A stretch of DNA of 64,000 nucleotides, taken from the NCBI GenBank assembly GCA_947630665.1, contig CANRID010000006.1, forward strand, positions 1 to 64,000, read 5' to 3'. Under the pieces are notes generated by a model. It did no database searches, was not told the origin of the DNA, and saw nothing but the letters and a program-made list of their open reading frames with translations. The stretch is from an uncultured Bacteroidales bacterium. GTDB lineage: Bacteria; Bacteroidota; Bacteroidia; Bacteroidales; UBA932. Below, piece by piece: positions 1 through 8,938 of the stretch. Positions within the stretch are counted from its first letter, which is position 1; each line of letters starts with the position of its first letter. The translations under genes and the position numbers were made by a program.

Positions 1-2
1 CA

Positions 3-758
3 TGGCAAAATCCTGGGCAACATTTTGTTGCCCAGGAACTTATAAAAATAATTATCAATCATGTTGCGGAATTAAGGCAGAAAAAACTCGTAAGCGACTA
101 CTATCATCATGATCTGCTTTTCGCTTTAGGACCGGCCGGCACGGGAAAAACATATACGGCCATAGCCTTAGCCGTGCGGGCCCTGAAAAGCCGGGAAGTG
201 AAAAGGCTTATCCTTACACGCCCGGCCGTAGAAGCCGGAGAACGGTTAGGATTCCTGCCGGGGGATCTGAAAGACAAACTCGACCCGTATCTTCAACCGT
301 TGTACGATGCGCTGATGGATATGATTCCTCCGCAAAAACTGAAATTATATATGGAGGAAGGCATCATACAGATCGCACCCTTAGCCTATATGCGGGGAAG
401 GACGCTGGAAAACGCATTCGTGATCTTGGACGAAGCGCAGAACACCAGTATAGGACAATTGAAAATGTTTTTGACCAGAATGGGAAACAATGCCAAATTC
501 ATCGTGACGGGAGATGCCACCCAAATAGACCTGCCCAATAAAAACGATTCGGGACTACTCAGGGGAGTGGAATTGCTGAAAGGAATCCGCGGCATATCGG
601 TGGTTCATTTTACCAAAGAAGACATCGTACGGCATCCGTTGGTGAGTAAAATCGTAAAGGTTTTCGAAGAGCAGGAGCGTAACAATCCAGACAGGCAATT
701 AGAGCAACATGACAGGGGCGTAGAGCCTACCATTGATAGAGAGGAAAGGGAAAGATAA
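3..758 (+). CDS. phoH: PhoH-family ATPase, 5' end outside window
   Basis: C-terminal part of a cytoplasmic PhoH/YbeZ-type P-loop ATPase, a family tied to RNA metabolism and ribosome maturation together with YbeY. The frame is open from base 3 and no start is visible, so the N-terminal portion lies left of the window. The first residues (QELIKIII... ELRQKKLVSDYYHHDLLFA) align with the usual region before the P-loop. Walker A GPAGTGKT lies at about bases 132-155, the family block LTRPAVEAGERLGFLPGDLK follows, then Walker B LDEAQN and TGDATQIDLP. The C-terminal tail is charged and variable. A strong terminator follows directly. Identity as PhoH family is seen in the motifs; the precise cellular role is inferred from the family. 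Confidence 0.93.
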   Translation, partial: WQNPGQHFVAQELIKIIINHVAELRQKKLVSDYYHHDLLFALGPAGTGKTYTAIALAVRALKSREVKRLILTRPAVEAGERLGFLPGDLKDKLDPYLQPLYDALMDMIPPQKLKLYMEEGIIQIAPLAYMRGRTLENAFVILDEAQNTSIGQLKMFLTRMGNNAKFIVTGDATQIDLPNKNDSGLLRGVELLKGIRGISVVHFTKEDIVRHPLVSKIVKVFEEQERNNPDRQLEQHDRGVEPTIDREERER

Positions 759-768
759 TGTCCCAAGG

Positions 769-805
769 ATGTCCGACGGGAACACTGCGTGTTTCCGTCG
801 GACAT
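769..805 (+). terminator. Rho-independent terminator of phoH
   Basis: A 17-bp stem (769-785 with 789-805, one G-T pair) with a 3-base loop starts just after the phoH stop and is followed by a run of five T. It closes the phoH transcript and separates it from the GNAT gene. Confidence 0.85.
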
Positions 806-893
806 TGCTTTTTGTGGCTGGGTGTGGTAGAATAAAGCAACGATAAATCGGGAGTTGACAGTATAAAGAGTTTCCTAAAAAGGCGGTGCTTGT

Positions 894-1406
894 ATGGAAA
901 TAAGGCAAGAACGAGCAGACGATTATAATACAGTCTTTCAGGTCATAACAGAAGCATTTTCTCATGCTGAACATAGCGATGGAAACGAGCAAGAGCTTGT
1001 GACCCTGTTGCGAGCCAGTTCTTCATTTATTCCAGAACTCTCCCTTGTGGCAATGGAAGATGGCAAAATCGTAGGGCATATTCTCTTTACAAGAATCACC
1101 ATAAGGGAATACGTCGAACTTGCTCTTGCGCCCCTTTCTGTTCTTCCAGCATATCAGCGGAGAGGAATCGGGCTGGCGCTTATCCGTGAGGGACACCGTA
1201 TTGCCAAACAGTTGGGGTATGACTACTCGGTGGTACTGGGTTCCCCGACATATTATCCTCGTGCTGGCTATCTTCCAGCGAGTTTATATGGAATAGAAGC
1301 GCCTTTTGAAGTGCAGAACGAATACTTCATGGCGTTCAAATTGCAAGACGACGCGCCTCAAGTTAAGGGCCTGGTCAAATATGACTCAGCCTTTGGAATC
1401 GATTAA
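894..1406 (+). CDS. GNAT family N-acetyltransferase (YhbS/COG3153-like)
   Basis: A 170-residue acetyl-CoA-dependent acetyltransferase of the GNAT fold; the acceptor is not predictable. The acetyl-CoA pyrophosphate loop QRRGIG is at residues 88-93, preceded by the beta4 segment LALAPLSVLP and followed by a helix. The tail SPTYYPRAGYLPAS matches the YhbS-like group. The ATG is preceded by AAGGCGG about 8 bases upstream, an unusually strong Shine-Dalgarno site for Bacteroidota, whose genes mostly lack one. It stands alone between a terminator and an oppositely oriented operon, and its wording (for instance MEIRQERADDYNTVFQVITEAF) resembles Firmicutes homologues. Together these hint at acquisition by transfer, which is an inference. 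Confidence 0.85.
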   Translation: MEIRQERADDYNTVFQVITEAFSHAEHSDGNEQELVTLLRASSSFIPELSLVAMEDGKIVGHILFTRITIREYVELALAPLSVLPAYQRRGIGLALIREGHRIAKQLGYDYSVVLGSPTYYPRAGYLPASLYGIEAPFEVQNEYFMAFKLQDDAPQVKGLVKYDSAFGID

Positions 1407-1576
1407 CAAATTCCCGTTTGTCTGGCTGATAATAGTTAAGCGTCGGTTCTGAAATGCCTTTTCTGGGCTCATAAAACAGCAGACAACTACTTTTGTGGTA
1501 GGTCGGAAGCTAAGCGAAAATAAAAACAATCCTGCGAAAATTCATATAATTCATTATAAATCGAGCCAATTAAAAC

Positions 1577-1599
1577 GAAAAACCTTGATAAATCAAAGG
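1577..1599 (-). terminator. Probable terminator of the LemA/TPM operon
   Basis: On the minus strand a short stem (CCTT-GAT paired with ATCAAAGG, one bulged base, 2-base loop) is followed by five T. It lies about 40 bases past the stop of the TPM gene. The bulge makes it a moderate rather than strong terminator. Confidence 0.45.
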
Positions 1600-1638
1600 A
1601 TTTTATTCTGTTGCTGTTCCCGACAATAAAAAGTTAGT

Positions 1639-2493
1639 TTACCAGGAGCCGCCGGCTCCGCCGCCCCCGAAACTTCCGCCGCCGAAGCCTCCGAAACCGC
1701 CAAAGCCTCCGCCCATGCCGGAACCGAATCCCCCGACACGTCCCCGGCCGGCGGCATTGCCCAGAATAGAGCCTAACAAAAGCATATCCAACCCGCTGGG
1801 ACCTCTCCGGCCATTGCCTCCTCCCATATTTTTAGGGCCGTCCTTCCCTCCGGCCGCCAGAATGATCACAAACACGACGATAAAGATGAGAAAAGCGATG
1901 GCTCCTATCGGGACAGACTCATCTTCATATCTTCTTGCAAATTCATCCGTAGATATTTCTCCCGACACCAAAGGGAACATGATATCCAGCGCATTCTCCA
2001 CCCCGGCAAAATAATCGTCCTGCCGGAAAGCCGGAATCATATCCTGTTCGATAATCCGCCGGGATATGGCATCCGTCAGCACTCCCTCGAGCCCGTAACC
2101 GGTAGCGATAAAGACTTCGCCCCGTTCATTCCCTTTTTTAGGTTTTATGAGGATCACCACCCCGTTATCGAATTTCTTCTGTCCTACGCCCCAATCCTGC
2201 CCGATCGAATAAGCCAATTGGGCTTTGTCCATTCCATAAAGCTGCGGAACGGTTACGATGGCTATCTGGTTGGAGGTGGAATCGGCAAAGGCATCTACCC
2301 TTTGCTCCAAGTGTCCAATCTGTCCGGCAGTGAAAATACCCGCCAGATCATTCACTAATCTGGGCGGCTGCGGTCTGGACGGGACCTGTGAAAAAAGCGG
2401 GGATATCCAAAGACAGACCGATGCCAGCAGAACCGCAGCCGACAAGAACGCGGCCCGGCCTTTTGCCGGACGGCGGATGCAAGTTGTCTGCAT
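1639..2493 (-). CDS. TPM-domain membrane protein with Gly-rich tail (YgcG-like)
   Basis: A 284-residue protein with an N-terminal signal/anchor (AAFLSAAVLLASVCLWISPL), a TPM domain (from about residue 38, PRLVNDLAGIFT, to about 170), a transmembrane segment (about 195-217) and a C-terminal tail of Gly/Phe repeats ending SFGGGGAGGSW. TPM domains are periplasmic, linked to phosphatase-like or photosystem-repair roles; the exact job here is unknown. The reading frame is open to 2547, but the ATG at 2493 has AAGGA 7 bases upstream and lies 10 bases after the stop of the preceding gene, so it is the better start. It is the last gene of a lemA-TPM-TPM operon, a common pairing in Bacteroidota. Confidence 0.88.
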   Translation of the reverse strand: MQTTCIRRPAKGRAAFLSAAVLLASVCLWISPLFSQVPSRPQPPRLVNDLAGIFTAGQIGHLEQRVDAFADSTSNQIAIVTVPQLYGMDKAQLAYSIGQDWGVGQKKFDNGVVILIKPKKGNERGEVFIATGYGLEGVLTDAISRRIIEQDMIPAFRQDDYFAGVENALDIMFPLVSGEISTDEFARRYEDESVPIGAIAFLIFIVVFVIILAAGGKDGPKNMGGGNGRRGPSGLDMLLLGSILGNAAGRGRVGGFGSGMGGGFGGFGGFGGGSFGGGGAGGSW

Positions 2494-2503
2494 GCCGGTA
2501 TCC

Positions 2504-2941
2504 TTATTCTCCGAAAGAAATTTCATTGCTCTGTTCATTGATATCATCGCTTTTATACGGAAAATACTCCTTCAGCGAAAGGCCCACCGAGCGGATGGCC
2601 GTACAAATCCCCTCCGCAAACCGTCCCTGGCTGAAATCGGAACCCATCTGATTCTTAATGGAATCCCAGAAATCATCGGGGACTTTCTCGTTAATGCCCG
2701 TATCTCCTATAATGGCGAACTTACGGCTGTTGACGGCAACATAAATCAGGACGCCGTTCCGCTGGGCGGTTTCGTACATCTTGATATACTTGAAAATATA
2801 TATGGCTCTCCCGACAGGATCACCCGCACATTTGGATTCCAGATGCACCCTTATTTCGCCCGAAGTATCCAACTCCGCCGCTTCGATCGCCTGCACGATC
2901 CTCTTCTGTTCCTCCGCCGGTATGAATTTCTTAATTTTCAC
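2504..2941 (-). CDS. TPM-domain protein, short form
   Basis: A 145-residue protein made of a single TPM domain with no signal peptide (starts MKIKKFIPAEEQKRIVQAIE). It contains the family core TSGEIRVHLE and a VLIYVAVNSRKFAIIGDTGIN strand-loop segment. It sits between lemA (130 bases upstream) and the larger TPM gene (10 bases downstream), in the order typical of Bacteroidota operons. Function is unproven; a cytoplasmic or membrane-associated partner of the larger TPM protein is an inference. Confidence 0.88.
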   Translation of the reverse strand: MKIKKFIPAEEQKRIVQAIEAAELDTSGEIRVHLESKCAGDPVGRAIYIFKYIKMYETAQRNGVLIYVAVNSRKFAIIGDTGINEKVPDDFWDSIKNQMGSDFSQGRFAEGICTAIRSVGLSLKEYFPYKSDDINEQSNEISFGE

Positions 2942-3071
2942 TTTATTAACTTCTTTATTCCATTACAATCACGCGGTGCCTCGGCACAATCCGAACTCCC
3001 TTCCCCAGCCGCTCTTTTCGATTCCGTTTCCAAGCAGTGCCTTTACCGGAATCTAAAACGCCCGGAAAAAG

Positions 3072-3662
3072 TTAAAACTCGACTTTAGGAGCGTTTTGTG
3101 CGCCTTCTTCCGCCTGAAAATAAGGTTTTTTCTCAAACCCGAACATTCCGGCCAGCAGATTTTTAGGAAACTGCCGGATCAGGGTATTATAAGCCCTGGC
3201 CGCCTCGTTGTATTTCTGGCGCTCCACCGTGATACGGTTTTCGGTACCTTCGAGCTGGGACTGGAGTTCGAGGAAATTCTGGTTGGCTTTCAGATCCGGA
3301 TAATTTTCCTGAATCATGAGCAATCTTCCCAAAGCGGCCCCGAGTTCTCCCTGCGCTTCCTGGAAAGCGGCCAGGGTCTGAGGCGTAAGATTATCCGCAT
3401 CTACCGTCATCTGCGTAGCCTTCGCACGGGCATTCACCACATTTTCCAGCGTTTGGGACTCGTGGGCGGCATACCCTTTTACGGTAGCTACCAAATTGGG
3501 AATAAGATCGGCTCTGCGTTGATACACGTTCTCTACCTGGGACCATGCCCTTTGAACGCTTTCATCCTCTCTTACCATCGAATTATACGACCCTTTCGTC
3601 CAGGCGAAAATACCCAGAACCACTACAATGATGACAATAACTGCAATCAGACCTTTTTTCAT
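3072..3662 (-). CDS. lemA: LemA family membrane protein
   Basis: A 196-residue LemA protein: one N-terminal transmembrane segment (residues 4-20, LIAVIVIIVVVLGIFAW) followed by the helical LemA domain with YNSMVREDESVQRAWSQVEN, RADLIPNLV and YNEAARAYNT. The frame is open 24 codons further upstream, but the MKKGLIAV start places the hydrophobic helix at the N-terminus, as in homologues, with GGGAG about 16 bases upstream. First gene of the lemA-TPM-TPM operon; the role of LemA proteins in bacteria remains poorly defined. Confidence 0.93.
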   Translation of the reverse strand: MKKGLIAVIVIIVVVLGIFAWTKGSYNSMVREDESVQRAWSQVENVYQRRADLIPNLVATVKGYAAHESQTLENVVNARAKATQMTVDADNLTPQTLAAFQEAQGELGAALGRLLMIQENYPDLKANQNFLELQSQLEGTENRITVERQKYNEAARAYNTLIRQFPKNLLAGMFGFEKKPYFQAEEGAQNAPKVEF

Positions 3663-3749
3663 AATGACATTTTTAATTTCTCCCGCATAAAATAAAGGTT
3701 TTCCGCTCCGGATAGCCTTTGTCGGGAAATTCAATATTATAACAAGAAT

Positions 3750-4838
3750 TTAATCGATAAGTTGAACACAGCGTACGGATGCGCCGAAACTGTTTTTATC
3801 CGTAAAATTCACCGGAAAATCCGCCTGGTCGTAAAAAATATACCGGTAATTGGCTTGCGTGGAATTTTTCTCGGTGGCGCTCCACCAGAAACCGTACTGG
3901 AAGATTCCCGAATAGTTATTGAAATTATTGGTGGCGCTTCCGGCCGGCAAGGCGGCCCAGCCGAATTTATTCTCGATGGTGGTATTCGGGGAATACGGCC
4001 ACACGGGCTGCCCGTTAAATTCGGCGTTTACCATGACTTTCTGCCCCAGACCGGTCCAGTTGTCGATGAAAGGGACAGAGGTTCCCCCGTTCAGGGCCTT
4101 CGCCAGATCTTCCCAATCCTGGTCGGTAGGAACGCTCCAGCCGTCGGGACACAACCCTTGCGGTCCCTGGCCCAATCCGCTGCCGCTTTGGCCTCCCGTA
4201 GCCTGCTCCCAAGTATATAGACGACCCATAACCTGGCCCATCACATCGGTTCTGGCATACCCCGCTCCGATACCGGCATCCTTGTCGGGTCCGTTATAAT
4301 TGAGATTTTGCAGAAACCATCTGAGACTTCCTATCTCCTCTATGAAATAATTTTGCCCGTCACGAAGATCGCACATAGACCGGGCAGGAACGGGTATTCC
4401 GGTAAGGGACTTGCCGAACTCAGGATCGACCGAAGTAATATCATGCGTGGATGTCTGGGTATAATAGCCATCCGAAGAGGCAGTAACCTTAATGGTATAG
4501 ACAGCTAAGGAATCCGGAACCGTAATCGTAATCTCTTTGGTCCTGAGGGTATCGCTGAAAACATCCGGACCGGTCCAGATATAAGACAACTCCGATTCCT
4601 GAGGATAACTGATCCCCTTCGCGGTCAAAGTCAGTCTGTCGCCGATACGGGCATAAACGGGCAGATCGAATACTAACGAACCGGACATGGAAGGCATGTT
4701 TACCCCCTCCTCCTCCTCCTCTTTGTTACAGGAACCGACCGTCAGGGAAGCTGTCAGGAGACATAGCAGGAATATATAAAAAGATGATCTGAAACTTATG
4801 GTTTTAAACGTTTTTGTTTCTGGTCTTCTCGATTTCAT
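3750..4838 (-). CDS. FISUMP-domain lipoprotein, probably surface exposed
   Basis: A 362-residue secreted protein. The N-terminus has a lipoprotein signal with lipobox LTVGSC (Cys37 from the ATG at 4838) followed by NKEEEEE, an acidic stretch of the kind that acts as a lipoprotein export signal to the cell surface in Bacteroidota. An Ig-like region (about 50-135) precedes a FISUMP (Fibrobacter major paralogous) domain, recognised by WFLQNLNY, GRLYTWEQA, CPDGWSVPTDQDWEDL, GWAALPAG, FWWSATE and SVRCVQ at the C-terminus. The frame extends 12 codons upstream to 4874, but MKSRRPET gives a normal signal peptide. Ligand and role are unknown. Divergent from apbE. Confidence 0.85.
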   Translation of the reverse strand: MKSRRPETKTFKTISFRSSFYIFLLCLLTASLTVGSCNKEEEEEGVNMPSMSGSLVFDLPVYARIGDRLTLTAKGISYPQESELSYIWTGPDVFSDTLRTKEITITVPDSLAVYTIKVTASSDGYYTQTSTHDITSVDPEFGKSLTGIPVPARSMCDLRDGQNYFIEEIGSLRWFLQNLNYNGPDKDAGIGAGYARTDVMGQVMGRLYTWEQATGGQSGSGLGQGPQGLCPDGWSVPTDQDWEDLAKALNGGTSVPFIDNWTGLGQKVMVNAEFNGQPVWPYSPNTTIENKFGWAALPAGSATNNFNNYSGIFQYGFWWSATEKNSTQANYRYIFYDQADFPVNFTDKNSFGASVRCVQLID

Positions 4839-4934
4839 TCGGCAACGATTTGATAAAACTACGCAAAATTGCACATTTTTTATGCGTAAAACAATTTATT
4901 TGATAATTTTCTACCTTTGTGCCAAAATCATGCC

Positions 4935-5996
4935 ATGCAAAATATAAAATTCATTCTGCTGCTGATCTGTCTGACAGCCTTGTGCGGTTGCCAGCCCCGG
5001 AAGAATCCGGATTATAAAACCTTAGACGGTTTTGCCCAGGGAAGCACCTATCATATCGTGTATGAAGAACCGGCCTCTTTCCGGGAAAACACGCCTCCTT
5101 CCATAGAGGACAGTCTGGCTCTCTACTTCGGCCAATTGGACCGATCGGTGTCGGGATATAACCGGGAATCCGTTCTGTCGGCACTCAACCGGGGGGAAAA
5201 TGTCCCTTTAGACCCGATTTTTATAGAAGTCTTCAATGAATCCCGACGGGTGTACGAATTGAGCGGGGGATATTTCGACATATCGGCAGGCCCTCTGTTC
5301 GACTTGTGGGGATTCGGGTTCAAGGACCGGGAAAAGGTAACCCGTGAAAAAATAGACAGCATCCGGCAATTCGTGGGAATGGACAAGCTGGAAATAATAA
5401 AGGGAGACGGAAGCGAGGAATTTCCCGACAGCTCGGCATTCTACCTGAAAAAGAAAGACCCACGCACCGCTCTTAATTTCAACGCCATAGCCCAGGGATA
5501 CACTTGCGATTACATCGCCCGGCGATTCGATGCCATGGGCATTCCGAATTATCTGATAGAGGTAGGCGGAGAAGTTTATGCGAAAGGGATGAACGCACGC
5601 GGGGAAGAATGGACGGTGGGCATAGACAAGCCCGTGGACGGAAACGTCATCCAGGGAGCCGATTTGCAGGAGATCATCCGGATTTCGGATCAGGGGTTGG
5701 TTACATCGGGGAACTACCGGAAATTCTATATGGAAAACGGGAAAAAATATTCCCATACCATCGATCCTCTGTCCGGTTATCCGGTAGAACACAATTTATT
5801 GTGCGCCGTAGTCATTTCCTCCAGCGCGACTTTGTCGGACGCCTACGCGACTTACTTTATGGTGGTAGGTCTTGAAAAGGCCCGGGAGATTCTGGCCGGC
5901 ATTCCGGAAATGGAAGCATATTTGGTATATGGCGACCAGCAAGACATGAAGGTGTATTATACCCCCGGACTTGAAAAGAAATTGGTTAAAAATTAG
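4935..5996 (+). CDS. apbE: FAD:protein FMN transferase, lipoprotein
   Basis: A 353-residue ApbE-family enzyme that links FMN covalently to Thr of periplasmic flavoproteins such as the NqrB/NqrC or RnfG/D subunits. Signal peptide with lipobox ALCGC, then GFAQGSTYHI, the FAD-binding block NFNAIAQGYTCDYI, IEVGGEVYAKG, the SHTIDPLSGYPV segment and the metal-binding DAYATYFMV block (the Asp plus Thr). All diagnostic motifs look intact. The ATG at 4935 is chosen over an upstream TTG at 4917 because it gives a normal signal peptide. A TACCTTTG -7 element at 4912-4919 would place the transcript start about 10 bases before this ATG; no good -33 is seen. No Nqr/Rnf genes are within the window. Confidence 0.94.
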   Translation: MQNIKFILLLICLTALCGCQPRKNPDYKTLDGFAQGSTYHIVYEEPASFRENTPPSIEDSLALYFGQLDRSVSGYNRESVLSALNRGENVPLDPIFIEVFNESRRVYELSGGYFDISAGPLFDLWGFGFKDREKVTREKIDSIRQFVGMDKLEIIKGDGSEEFPDSSAFYLKKKDPRTALNFNAIAQGYTCDYIARRFDAMGIPNYLIEVGGEVYAKGMNARGEEWTVGIDKPVDGNVIQGADLQEIIRISDQGLVTSGNYRKFYMENGKKYSHTIDPLSGYPVEHNLLCAVVISSSATLSDAYATYFMVVGLEKAREILAGIPEMEAYLVYGDQQDMKVYYTPGLEKKLVKN

Positions 5997-6102
5997 CCCG
6001 GAATTTCCGGAACAAATAAAATCCCGAAAAAATTCCGGATTTCCGAAGAAAAACGTAACTTTACGGAGTTTACTCTTTCATCCAATCTAACTGTAAAATA
6101 TT

Positions 6103-7824
6103 ATGAAAAAGCATCCCGAACATCTCCTCGACGATCAGTCGAAAATTTCCAGAAGAGGATTTTTAAAGACATCCCTTGCAGCCGGCTGCGCTTCCGGTTT
6201 CGCGCTTATGGGATCCGGTGCGGCCGCCGGAATATTGGGGAGCTGCGTGCGTACCCGCGAACAATTCGATACGATCATTTCTAACGGAATCATTTATTGC
6301 GGCGACGGAAAAGCTCCCGTAAAAGGAGACATAGGGATAAAGGACGGGAAAATAGCGGCTATCGGGAAATTGGGCAATAGCTGCGACAAAATGATAGATG
6401 CCCAAGGCATGGCCGTATCCCCGGGATTTATAGATATCCATACCCATACGGATACCAATCTCTTCCAGGCGCCGCTGGGAGACAGCCGGATTTTCCAGGG
6501 AATCACCACGGACATCGCAGGCAACTGCGGCGACTCTCCGTTCCCTTACTCGGACGAGTACTTCGCGACCAAAAAAGACACGCTCCGCCACGGGTATCCG
6601 TTCTGGCAGGACATCGACGGTTTCTACGAGGCATTGAGGAAAAATAAAATAGGCATCAATTTTAAAAGTTATACCGGACAAGGTTCCTTACGGTCTGCGG
6701 TAGTGGGAGACAATAATGTACCGGCTACGGAAGATCAGATAAAAAAGATGTGCGCCATCTTGGATAAGGAAATGGAAATGGGAAGTCTGGGACTCTCCTG
6801 CGGATTGGAATATGCGCCGGGTTCGTATGCGTCGGACGAGGAAATCATAGAATTATGCAAAGTGGTGGCAAAACATAACGGACTGTTCGCCATTCACATG
6901 CGGAACGAAGACGACCATGTGGAAGAAGCCATTTCCGAAGCGATCTCCATTGCCCGCAATGCGGGAGTCCGGTTGCAGATCTCCCATCTGAAAGCCCAGA
7001 ATGCGGCCAACTGGCATAAAGGACCCAATATGCTGAAACTGATAGACGATGCAAAGGCTTCCGGCCTGGATATCGCCTTCGACCGTTATCCTTATACCGC
7101 CTTCTCTACCGGCCTTACCTCTTTTATTCCGCTGGACGACCGGCAAGGATCGAATGCGGACATACTGGCGCGGCTGAAGGATCCTGTAAAATCGGATGCT
7201 ATCGGGAAATATGCGGACAGCCGGATCAAACGGTTGGGAGGCCCGCAGAACGTATTGATAGCCGCCTGCAAAAATCCGGAAAACGCCGCTTATTCGGGAA
7301 AGAATATAGAGGAATGCTGCCAAATATCCGGAATGGATACCTGGCCGATGATCAGGCATCTGCTCATTACGGAAAATTTGGGAGTACAGATCGCCGGATT
7401 CGCCATGAAAGAGGAAAACCTGAAACTTTTCTACTCACATCCGCTTTGCATGCCGGCTTCGGACGGAAGCGTATATTCGCCTGAAGGGGAATTAGGAAAA
7501 GAAATTCCGCATCCCCGTTCTTACGGGACCTTCCCTACCTTCTTCGGCAAATATTGTCGGGATGAAAAAATTATGGAACTTCCGGAGGCCATATATAAGG
7601 CAACTGCACTGCCGGCAAGCAGATTAAGGCTCACGGACAGAGGCATGATCGTTCCGGGATATTGGGCGGACATAGTGATTTTCGATCCGGCCACCATCGC
7701 CGACCGCTCTACCTATCAGCAGCCGCATCAATTCCCTGCCGGGATAGAGCACGTTTTAGTTAACGGAGACCATACCATAGAGAAAGGGAAGTTCTCCGGG
7801 AAACTGAACGGAATGATTATTTAA
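6103..7824 (+). CDS. TAT-exported N-acyl-D-amino-acid deacylase-like amidohydrolase
   Basis: A 573-residue protein of the amidohydrolase superfamily, closest to D-aminoacylases (COG3653), which remove the acyl group from N-acyl-D-amino acids. The N-terminus carries a twin-arginine motif SRRGFLK (residues 16-22) and a lipobox-like LGSC (Cys48), so it should be folded in the cytoplasm, exported and lipid anchored. Metal-ligand motif HTHTD at 113-117, later FAIHMRNEDDH, LQISHLK and MPASDGSVYSPEG with C-terminal ADIVIFDP, typical of the family. Substrate preference is not readable from sequence; peptidoglycan-derived or dipeptide substrates are possible. Stands alone, 106 bases after apbE. Confidence 0.88.
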   Translation: MKKHPEHLLDDQSKISRRGFLKTSLAAGCASGFALMGSGAAAGILGSCVRTREQFDTIISNGIIYCGDGKAPVKGDIGIKDGKIAAIGKLGNSCDKMIDAQGMAVSPGFIDIHTHTDTNLFQAPLGDSRIFQGITTDIAGNCGDSPFPYSDEYFATKKDTLRHGYPFWQDIDGFYEALRKNKIGINFKSYTGQGSLRSAVVGDNNVPATEDQIKKMCAILDKEMEMGSLGLSCGLEYAPGSYASDEEIIELCKVVAKHNGLFAIHMRNEDDHVEEAISEAISIARNAGVRLQISHLKAQNAANWHKGPNMLKLIDDAKASGLDIAFDRYPYTAFSTGLTSFIPLDDRQGSNADILARLKDPVKSDAIGKYADSRIKRLGGPQNVLIAACKNPENAAYSGKNIEECCQISGMDTWPMIRHLLITENLGVQIAGFAMKEENLKLFYSHPLCMPASDGSVYSPEGELGKEIPHPRSYGTFPTFFGKYCRDEKIMELPEAIYKATALPASRLRLTDRGMIVPGYWADIVIFDPATIADRSTYQQPHQFPAGIEHVLVNGDHTIEKGKFSGKLNGMII

Positions 7825-7866
7825 TTTCCATCGCACCCGTCCATTTCCAGAATCAGAAACCGAGCC

Positions 7867-8916
7867 ATGACGGATCAACCAGCACGGAATTTCATCCGCC
7901 GGATTGTTCAGATCCGGAAAAGACTCATACAGCTGCGGGTAAAGGGTAAATCCGCATCTTGTCCCATATACACCCGACAGCATATATGCCGCAACTGCAA
8001 GACCCGGTTCACAGGCAAATACTGCTATAATTGCGGACAGAGCGCCTCAGTAACCCGACTGAACTTTTCTTCCGTGCTGGATAACCTGCTGGATGGAATC
8101 ACCAACGTGGCCAGAGGTTCTTTTTTCACGATTATAAACTTGTTCACCCGTCCGGGATACATGATCAACGATTATATCAAAGGAAAAAGAATCATTTTCG
8201 CCAAACCCTTTCAGATGCTTTTCGTACTGGCCGCCATATATACTTTGTGCGGACAGCTGAGACATCCCGCGAGCCCTGAAAATGAGTCCGTTGCCGGACA
8301 GAGTACGATACTGACGGAAAGCAAGGCGGAGTCCGCGTTTGCAGACGTCTCTGCCGAGGCTCCGGAAGAAAGCGTAACCGCAGGAGAGGAAGACAGCCCT
8401 CCGGCCGAACTCCAAAAGAATGAAGAGGAAGAGGAGTCAGACCGGATTCTGGAATCGGTAAAAGCCAGATGGAAAGAAAAAATGAAAGAATCCCCGTTCC
8501 TGTACGCCCTTTTGAATTTGCTGTATAAATGGTACCATTCCAACAGAGCCTTGCAGGAAATATTCATTATCCCTTTCATGGCGCTGGGAATGAAATGGGC
8601 TTTCCGGAAAAACAGATATAACAACCGGTTGAACTTTATCGAATATTCCTTTGCCGGCGCTTTCATAAGTTGCCAGATGCTGATTATCGCCTTAGCGGTT
8701 CTCCTGTTCGATCTGACAGGCTCCGGGATCATCGGATGGTCCCGCTTCATCTGTACCTTCTGGGTATGCAAGGAACTTTTCCGGAACAGTTATTCCGGGA
8801 CCTTCTGGAGGCTCATTTTGTCTATGTTTTACATACTGTTGATTATTATTTTGTTTACTATTATAATTATTTCTATTATTGCATTGATTATTGCGGAATA
8901 TATTGACATTTCATAA
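7867..8916 (+). CDS. DUF3667 membrane protein with zinc ribbon
   Basis: A 349-residue protein beginning with a four-cysteine zinc ribbon (Cys41, 44, 53, 56: CRNCKTRFTGKYCYNCGQ), then GSFFTIINLFTRPGYMINDYI and a first membrane segment (KPFQMLFVLAAIYTLCG). An acidic low-complexity stretch (about 140-200) and three further hydrophobic helices near the C-terminus follow. This is the DUF3667 architecture, common in Bacteroidota and of unknown function. It is followed 22 bases later by a TlpA-like gene, probably in the same transcript. Confidence 0.85.
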   Translation: MTDQPARNFIRRIVQIRKRLIQLRVKGKSASCPIYTRQHICRNCKTRFTGKYCYNCGQSASVTRLNFSSVLDNLLDGITNVARGSFFTIINLFTRPGYMINDYIKGKRIIFAKPFQMLFVLAAIYTLCGQLRHPASPENESVAGQSTILTESKAESAFADVSAEAPEESVTAGEEDSPPAELQKNEEEEESDRILESVKARWKEKMKESPFLYALLNLLYKWYHSNRALQEIFIIPFMALGMKWAFRKNRYNNRLNFIEYSFAGAFISCQMLIIALAVLLFDLTGSGIIGWSRFICTFWVCKELFRNSYSGTFWRLILSMFYILLIIILFTIIIISIIALIIAEYIDIS

Positions 8917-8938
8917 CAAATCAAACCACCGAAACACC

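Noticed and set aside
174-758. PhoH start at 174
   Set aside because: The conserved P-loop lies upstream of that GTG, so the true start is outside the window.
4917-4934. TTG start for apbE at 4917
   Set aside because: It would add residues before a normal lipoprotein signal and lies at the predicted -7 element.
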